DNA of 64,000 nt from Pseudomonas chlororaphis. Its GTDB lineage: Bacteria; Pseudomonadota; Gammaproteobacteria; Pseudomonadales; Pseudomonadaceae. Made by a program: the position numbers and the translations under genes. Shown here piece after piece: positions 59,144 to 64,000 of this stretch. The notes under the pieces were generated by a model that saw only the letters and a program-made list of their open reading frames with translations, did no database searches and was not told the origin of the DNA. The stretch lies in assembly GCA_001023535.1 (NCBI GenBank), contig CP011020.1, forward strand, positions 372,001-436,000, read 5' to 3'. Numbering within the stretch: the first letter of the stretch is position 1; each line of letters starts with the position of its first letter.

Positions 59144-60736
59144 TCATTTCACTTCCGGCGGCGTAGTGAAGGTGTGGTAGGGCGCCGGCGATGGCACGCT
59201 CCACTCCAGCCCTTCGGCGCCATCCCATGGCTTGGCCGGTGCCGGTGGGCCGCCACGGATGGTCTTGATCACGATGAACAGGAAGAAGATCTGCGTGGTG
59301 CCGAACATGAACGCGCCGATGGACGAGACCATGTTGAAGTCGGCGAACTGCAGGTTGTAGTCGGGAATACGCCGGGGCATGCCGGCCAGGCCGACGAAGT
59401 GCATCGGGAAGAACGCCATGTTCATCCCGATGAACGACAGCCAGAAGTGCAGCTTGCCCAGGGTCTCGTCGTACATGTGGCCGGTCCATTTCGGCAGCCA
59501 GTAGTAGGCCGAGGCGAAGATCCCGAAGATTGCGCCGGGCACCAGTACGTAGTGGAAGTGCGCGACCACGAAGTAGGTGTCCTGGTACTGGAAGTCCGCC
59601 GGGGCGATGGCCAGCATCAGCCCGGAGAAGCCGCCGATGGAGAACAGGATCACGAACGCCACGGCGAACAGCATCGGCGTCTCGAAGGTCAGCGAGCCTT
59701 GCCACATGGTGCTGGCCCAGTTGAACACCTTCACGCCGGTGGGCACGGCGATCAGCAAGGTGGCATACATGAAGAACAGCTCGCCCACCAGCGGGATGCC
59801 CACCACGAACATGTGGTGCGCCCAGACGATGAACGACAGGAACGCAATGGCCGCGGTGGCGTAGACCATCGAGGTGTAGCCGAACAACGGCTTGCGCGAG
59901 AACGCCGGGATGATCGAGCTGACGGCACCGAAGGCCGGCAGGATCATGATGTACACCTCGGGATGGCCGAAGAACCAGAACACGTGCTGGAACAGCACCG
60001 GGTCACCGCCGCCGGCGGCACTGAAGAAGCTGGTGCCGAAGTGGATGTCCATCAGCATCATCGTCACGCAGCCGGCCAGCACCGGCATCACCGCGATCAG
60101 CAGGAACGCGGTGATCAGCCAGGTCCAGACGAACAGCGGCATTTTCATCAGCGTCATGCCGGGGGCGCGCAGGTTGAGGATGGTGGCGATCACGTTGATC
60201 GCGCCCATGATCGAACTGATGCCCATCAGGTGGATGGCGAAGATGAAGAACGTCACGCTTTCCGGCGCATAGGTGGTGGAGAGCGGGGCGTAGAAGGTCC
60301 AGCCGAAGTTCGGCCCGCCGCCGGCGGTGAACAACGTCGACACCAGCAGCAGGAACGCCGCCGGCAGCAGCCAGAAGCTGAAGTTGTTCATGCGTGGCAG
60401 GGCCATGTCCGGCGCGCCGATCATCAACGGGATCATCCAGTTGGCGAGGCCGACGAAGGCCGGCATCACCGCGCCGAACACCATCACCAGGCCGTGCATG
60501 GTGGTCATCTGGTTGAAGAACGCCGGCTCCACGATCTGCAGGCCGGGCTGGAACAGCTCGGCGCGGATCACCATGGCGAACGAGCCGCCCAGCAGGAACA
60601 TGGAGAAGGCGAACCACAGGTACAGCGTGCCGATGTCCTTGTGGTTGGTGGTCAGTACCCAGCGCATCAGGCCCTTGGCGGGGCCGTGGGCGTGGTCGGC
60701 GCCGGCATGACCGTGGTCATCGATCACAGCACTCAT
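59144..60736 (-). CDS. ctaD: Cytochrome c oxidase subunit I
   Basis: A 530-residue membrane protein with twelve segments. Heme and copper ligands are visible: the heme a His in TTMHGLVMVFG, the CuB His cross-linked to Tyr in GHPEVYIMILP (which also carries the proton-path Glu), the CuB His pair in VWAHHMFVVG and the two heme His in VVAHFHYVLVPG. It reduces oxygen to water and pumps protons. It follows subunit II by 82 bases. Confidence 0.97.
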   Translation of the reverse strand: MSAVIDDHGHAGADHAHGPAKGLMRWVLTTNHKDIGTLYLWFAFSMFLLGGSFAMVIRAELFQPGLQIVEPAFFNQMTTMHGLVMVFGAVMPAFVGLANWMIPLMIGAPDMALPRMNNFSFWLLPAAFLLLVSTLFTAGGGPNFGWTFYAPLSTTYAPESVTFFIFAIHLMGISSIMGAINVIATILNLRAPGMTLMKMPLFVWTWLITAFLLIAVMPVLAGCVTMMLMDIHFGTSFFSAAGGGDPVLFQHVFWFFGHPEVYIMILPAFGAVSSIIPAFSRKPLFGYTSMVYATAAIAFLSFIVWAHHMFVVGIPLVGELFFMYATLLIAVPTGVKVFNWASTMWQGSLTFETPMLFAVAFVILFSIGGFSGLMLAIAPADFQYQDTYFVVAHFHYVLVPGAIFGIFASAYYWLPKWTGHMYDETLGKLHFWLSFIGMNMAFFPMHFVGLAGMPRRIPDYNLQFADFNMVSSIGAFMFGTTQIFFLFIVIKTIRGGPPAPAKPWDGAEGLEWSVPSPAPYHTFTTPPEVK

Positions 60737-60818
60737 GTCCTGTCTCCTTCGAACGATTGGGCTGGACGGCGCGGAGCGGCGAGCCCCGACCGGTTGCGGG
60801 AAAACGCTTCAGGTCGGC

Positions 60819-61946
60819 TCATTGGCTTTCCGCCTGTTTGAGTTCCAGCACTTCTTTAGGCGTGACCATGTCGCCCTTGTTGTTGCCCCAGGCGTTACGT
60901 TCATAGGTCACGACGGCCGCGATATCGACCTCCGACAACTGCTTGCCGAACGCCGCCATGGCGGTGCCGGGCTTGCCGTGGAAGACGATGCTCAAGTGAT
61001 CGGCCTTGGGCCCGGTGGCGATCTTCGAACCCTTGAGTGCCGGGAACATCGGCGGCAGGCCCTGGCCTTCGGCCTGGTGACAGGCCACGCAAGTGGTGTG
61101 GTAGATCTTGTCGCCACGTTCCTTGAGTTCGTCGAGGGTCCATTCCTTGCTGGTCAGCTCCTTGAGCTGCGCGGCTTCGGCCTTGCGTTCACCCAGCCAT
61201 TTCTCGTAGTCGGGCTTGCTCTTGACCTCGACCACGATCGGCATGAACCCGTGGTCCTTGCCGCACAGTTCGGCGCATTGGCCGCGATACACGCCGGGCT
61301 TGTCGACGCGGGTCCAGGCTTCGTTGACGAAACCGGGAATCGCATCGCGCTTGACCGCGAAGGCCGGCACCCACCAGGAGTGGATCACGTCGGCGGAGGT
61401 CACCAGAAAGCGCACCTTGGCATCGACCGGCAGCACCAGCGGCTTGTCGACCTCCAGCAGGTAGTGCTCGCCCTTGGCGCTCTGGTTATGGATCTGTTCG
61501 GCGGGCGTGGCCAGGTTGCTGAAGAACTCGACGTCCTGGCCCAGATATTTGTAGTGCCATTTCCATTGGTAGCCGGTGATCTGGATGTCGATGTCCGACT
61601 CGCTGGAGTCATACATCTTGATCAGCGTGGCGGTAGCGGGAATCGCCATGGCCACCAGGATCACGAAGGGCACAATCGTCCAGAGGATCTCGACGCGGGT
61701 GTTTTCGTGGAAGTGGGCGGCATTCTGGCCGGTTGAGCGGCGGTGCATCATCATCGACCAGAACATGGCGCCGAAGACGATGATGCCGATGACTACACAG
61801 ATCCAGAAGATGGTCATGTGCAAGTCGAACACTGCGTTGCTGATCTGTGTCGCTCCAGGCGCCATATTCACAGTCCAGGCGGCTTGCGCCTGGCTGAAAA
61901 TCGACCACAACAGGAGGCCCATCCATACGTGTGGATGTCGCGTCAT
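60819..61946 (-). CDS. coxB: Cytochrome c oxidase subunit II with fused cytochrome c domain
   Basis: A 375-residue protein with a signal peptide, two membrane segments, a CuA domain and a carboxyl cytochrome c domain. The CuA ligands read H in VIHSWWVPAFAV and C-A-E-L-C-G-K-D-H-G-F-M; the heme c motif is C-V-A-C-H near residue 280. The fused cytochrome makes this a caa3-type enzyme fed by an internal c heme. It is the first gene of the leftward operon. Confidence 0.96.
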   Translation of the reverse strand: MTRHPHVWMGLLLWSIFSQAQAAWTVNMAPGATQISNAVFDLHMTIFWICVVIGIIVFGAMFWSMMMHRRSTGQNAAHFHENTRVEILWTIVPFVILVAMAIPATATLIKMYDSSESDIDIQITGYQWKWHYKYLGQDVEFFSNLATPAEQIHNQSAKGEHYLLEVDKPLVLPVDAKVRFLVTSADVIHSWWVPAFAVKRDAIPGFVNEAWTRVDKPGVYRGQCAELCGKDHGFMPIVVEVKSKPDYEKWLGERKAEAAQLKELTSKEWTLDELKERGDKIYHTTCVACHQAEGQGLPPMFPALKGSKIATGPKADHLSIVFHGKPGTAMAAFGKQLSEVDIAAVVTYERNAWGNNKGDMVTPKEVLELKQAESQ

Positions 61947-62320
61947 TGCGGGTTCCCCTTATCGTTCTTGTTATCCCGTAGGCGTAACGCCTGCGGCAAG
62001 GAGAGCGGCTACATCAGACTGCGAACTCGACCGCCGTGCCTTGCTGCCTATGCATCGGGTGTCATCAGCTAACTCCATTCCAACCCGAGTATAGACAGCG
62101 ACTGCAACCTCGCAACGCGACCGCGTAAATCGTTTGAAACAGGGGGACTTGCGCCAGGGACCGCGAATGGAGAACCATTCGGCCTTGAGTGATGGCAAAC
62201 CGATATAACTGTGACGCATCAAGGAAGAGCGCAATTATGAAAAATAGGTCTTAGGAGTGTGTTTGCGCCAGCTAAGTTATGTCTTCCCTATTTCATTGCC
62301 TTTGTTTCCCTGGAGTTGTC
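61947..62320. promoter_or_regulatory. Divergent control region upstream of coxB
   Basis: A 374-base gap between the leftward oxidase operon and the rightward hypothetical gene. It is locally AT-rich near 62195-62280 (AACCGATATAACTGTGACGC, GAAAAATAGGTCTTAGGAG). No clear Anr box (TTGAT-N4-ATCAA) or sigma-54 site is seen. I find no gene supported in it. Confidence 0.35.
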
Positions 62321-62971
62321 ATGAACACCGCCGCATTGCGCGAGCAGATCCAAAAAGCCCAACAACACGAAGCCCAGACCGGCCAGTTGGCCCGTCAGTT
62401 GGAAAACCAGTTACCTCACCTGCACCGTGCTATCCAATTGCCCGAGGCGAATGCCAACGCCGTCCTGGCGCGCTTTGTCGCCGCCTACATCGATGAAGTG
62501 CCTGACCTGCTGGATGCCGCCAACGAAGTCGCCAAAGAGGCGGGCATCGAGCCGCAGATCAAGCCGGTCCTGAAGATCGCCGAACAGTACTTCCTCCAGC
62601 CGCCGACGATCATGGCCGGCCATGTCGGGCTCGACAGCCTGCTGGACGAAGCCTACCTGGCCCATCGATTCGTCGAAGAGGTCAATGACCTGTACATCAA
62701 GCATTTCGGCCAGCCACTGATCCCCCTGGACATGACGGTCGCCAATCTGATTGCCCACCAGTTGATCGGCGAAGCCTTTGCCAACCAACTCGATGAAGTG
62801 GTGCATCACGCCTTCGACGAGATGCTCAACGACGAGACGTTCGCCCTGGAGTCGGTGGAAACCTACCGCGAGAAGCTCAGCAGCCCGAACACCGGCGCCG
62901 CGTGGAAGCGCTGGCCATGCATGTCACGCCGCCTGGGCCTGGGCCTGGAGTTGGATCAGCCAGCGGCTTGA
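62321..62971 (+). CDS. Conserved hypothetical protein next to the oxidase locus
   Basis: A 216-residue soluble protein, mostly helical, with no domain I recognise. It opens MNTAALREQIQKAQQHEAQT and contains LLDEAYLAHRFVEEVNDLYI and HQLIGEAFANQLDEVVHHAF, with His and Glu spacing that could bind a metal. From memory an equivalent gene stands between the SulP and cox genes in P. aeruginosa. The start is chosen for GGAG six bases upstream; an earlier Met would give an unlikely Cys/Phe-rich lead. Confidence 0.82.
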   Translation: MNTAALREQIQKAQQHEAQTGQLARQLENQLPHLHRAIQLPEANANAVLARFVAAYIDEVPDLLDAANEVAKEAGIEPQIKPVLKIAEQYFLQPPTIMAGHVGLDSLLDEAYLAHRFVEEVNDLYIKHFGQPLIPLDMTVANLIAHQLIGEAFANQLDEVVHHAFDEMLNDETFALESVETYREKLSSPNTGAAWKRWPCMSRRLGLGLELDQPAA

Positions 62972-62999
62972 TCCAGAGCTGTATCCTCACAAACCCCCT

Positions 63000-63088
63000 G
63001 TGGGAGCGAGCTTGCTCGCGATGGCATTGGATCTGCCAACATTGACGTTGACTGATACACCGCTATCGCGAGCAAGCTCGCTCCCACA
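63000..63088. repeat. REP pair between convergent genes
   Basis: GGGAGCGAGCTTGCTCGCG and CGCGAGCAAGCTCGCTCCC in opposite orientation, about 45 bases apart, between the ends of the hypothetical gene and the SulP gene. Probably a shared transcript end. Confidence 0.88.
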
Positions 63089-63101
63089 CTGATTGGGGAT
63101 A

Positions 63102-64000
63102 TCAGGCAGAAGCTGCGCCCACCCCGACGGTCGTGCGCAACCGCCCCTCCAGCCGACGCTTGAGCCCGCGGGATTCGATCAACAGCTTCGAGCCCTTGCT
63201 GGCATTCGCCCGGCCCCATTCTTCCAACAGCTCCAGGCACGAATGGTCGATGTAGCTCAGGTTATTGAGCGGTACATGCACCGTCACGCCCTCGGGCAGG
63301 GTGTCCAGCACCTGGGTCAGCGCCGGGACCTTGAGGAAGGTCGCCGCGCCCACCAGCCGCAGTTCCATCTCACCTTCCTGGGGCAGGTCGATCAGGCTGA
63401 TCTTCAACCGCGAGGCTTTCCAGGCCAGTTTCGCCAGGGTCAGGCCGAAACCGATCAGCACGCCGGTCAGCAGGTCGGTGAAGATGATGGCCAGCGCCGT
63501 GGCGGCGTAGGTGAACATCGGCATCCGGCCATAGCGGCCCAGGTTTCGAAAGGCCTTGACGTCCACCAGTTTGAAACCGGTGTACACCAGCACCCCCGCC
63601 AGGCTCGCCACCGGAATGCTCTGCAGCACACTGGACAGCAGCAACACGAACAGCAACAGCCACAGGCCGTGGAAAATCGTCGACATCCGGGTGGTTGCCC
63701 CGGCCTGGACGTTGGCGGAGCTGCGCACGATCACACCGGTCATCGGCAAGGCGCCGACCAGGCCGCACAGCATGTTGCCGATGCCTTGGGCCGAGAGTTC
63801 CCGGTCGAAGTCTGCCCGTTCGCCGCTGTGCATGCGATCCACCGCCGCTGCCGACAACAGGGTTTCGGCGCTGGCGATGAACGCGACCGCGAAGGCGGCA
63901 ATCAGCACCGTCGGGTCAGCCAGGTTCAATAGGTCCGCCGGGCGTAGCCAGTCGATGGCGTCGGCGAGGTTTTCCGGGACTTCCACGCGTTTGACCTGCA
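63102..64000 (-). CDS. SulP-family anion transporter, C-terminal part (cut by window edge)
   Basis: About 299 codons of the carboxyl part are in the window; the frame stays open to the edge without a real start. Visible are later membrane segments (VLIAAFAVAFIASAETLLSA, GNMLCGLVGALPMTGVIVRS with the conserved P-M-T-G), the IFTDLLTGVLIGF segment and a STAS domain at the end (VPLNNLSYIDHSCLELLEEW). SulP proteins move sulfate, bicarbonate or other anions with H+ or Na+. Place beside cox genes suggests a bicarbonate or sulfate role, undecided. Confidence 0.93.
   Translation of the reverse strand, partial: QVKRVEVPENLADAIDWLRPADLLNLADPTVLIAAFAVAFIASAETLLSAAAVDRMHSGERADFDRELSAQGIGNMLCGLVGALPMTGVIVRSSANVQAGATTRMSTIFHGLWLLLFVLLLSSVLQSIPVASLAGVLVYTGFKLVDVKAFRNLGRYGRMPMFTYAATALAIIFTDLLTGVLIGFGLTLAKLAWKASRLKISLIDLPQEGEMELRLVGAATFLKVPALTQVLDTLPEGVTVHVPLNNLSYIDHSCLELLEEWGRANASKGSKLLIESRGLKRRLEGRLRTTVGVGAASA

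Noticed and set aside
59174..60841. A 555-codon open frame antisense to cytochrome oxidase subunit I
   Set aside because: Subunit I is certain from heme and copper ligands; the other frame is a compositional shadow.
61971..62234. 87-codon minus-strand open frame upstream of coxB
   Set aside because: No ribosome site and no recognisable motif; it covers the likely promoter region of the oxidase operon.

Overview
The window is GC-rich, densely coding chromosomal DNA of a fluorescent-type Pseudomonas. The evidence is the many REP palindromes with GCGAGCTTGCTCGC or GGGAGCTTGCTCCC cores, Pseudomonas-specific small families (DUF6124), the acetylpolyamine amidohydrolase locus, and an aa3/caa3 cytochrome oxidase locus whose gene order matches P. 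aeruginosa from memory. No tRNA, rRNA or CRISPR array was found.

Region 1 (1-16,100) is a catabolic locus. A ten-gene leftward operon encodes a HAD hydrolase, an OrdL/PuuB-like oxidase, a complete peptide/opine-type ABC importer (Tat-exported binding protein, two permeases, fused double ATPase), a three-part opine-oxidase-like dehydrogenase (2Fe-2S, FAD/NAD plus BFD, FAD subunits) and the start of an M20 (ArgE-like) deacylase. Many of its junctions are ATGA overlaps. A LysR gene lies between it and a rightward group: a D-threonine-aldolase/D-serine-dehydratase-like enzyme, a collapsed RidA remnant, a second copy of the FAD oxidase subunit and an aldehyde dehydrogenase. Together they suggest uptake and oxidation of a secondary amine, opine or D-amino-acid compound that is not identified.

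Region 2 (16,100-30,300) is mixed: a CPBP protease, a LysR/RidA divergent pair, a VOC protein, a divergent Nramp-like transporter, an MlaA-like lipoprotein opposite a two-component system, an ISL3 insertion in the T-tract of a terminator, an autotransporter, and an amino-acid ABC pair divergent from homocysteine S-methyltransferase.

Region 3 (30,500-46,600) has two very large toxin-like proteins. The first (1649 aa) carries what looks like a circularly permuted OTU cysteine-protease domain. Between them lie two GNAT enzymes, a PaiB-like protein and a MocR regulator whose linker encodes a REP and a 12-bp repeat array of DnaA-box-like sequences. A 130-bp tandem REP array and the acetylpolyamine hydrolase operon follow.

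Region 4 (46,900-53,350) is a lower-GC accessory or defence patch: a DUF4411 (PIN)/XRE-ImmA pair, a YwqG-like protein, a Shedu (DUF4263) nuclease ending in an SSB-like tail (EEDDIPF), a DUF6124 gene, three copies of a dispersed ~100-bp repeat and a REP cluster.

Region 5 (53,360-64,000) is the cytochrome c oxidase locus with its heme A, heme O, copper and SURF1 assembly genes, then a conserved hypothetical gene and a truncated SulP transporter at the edge.
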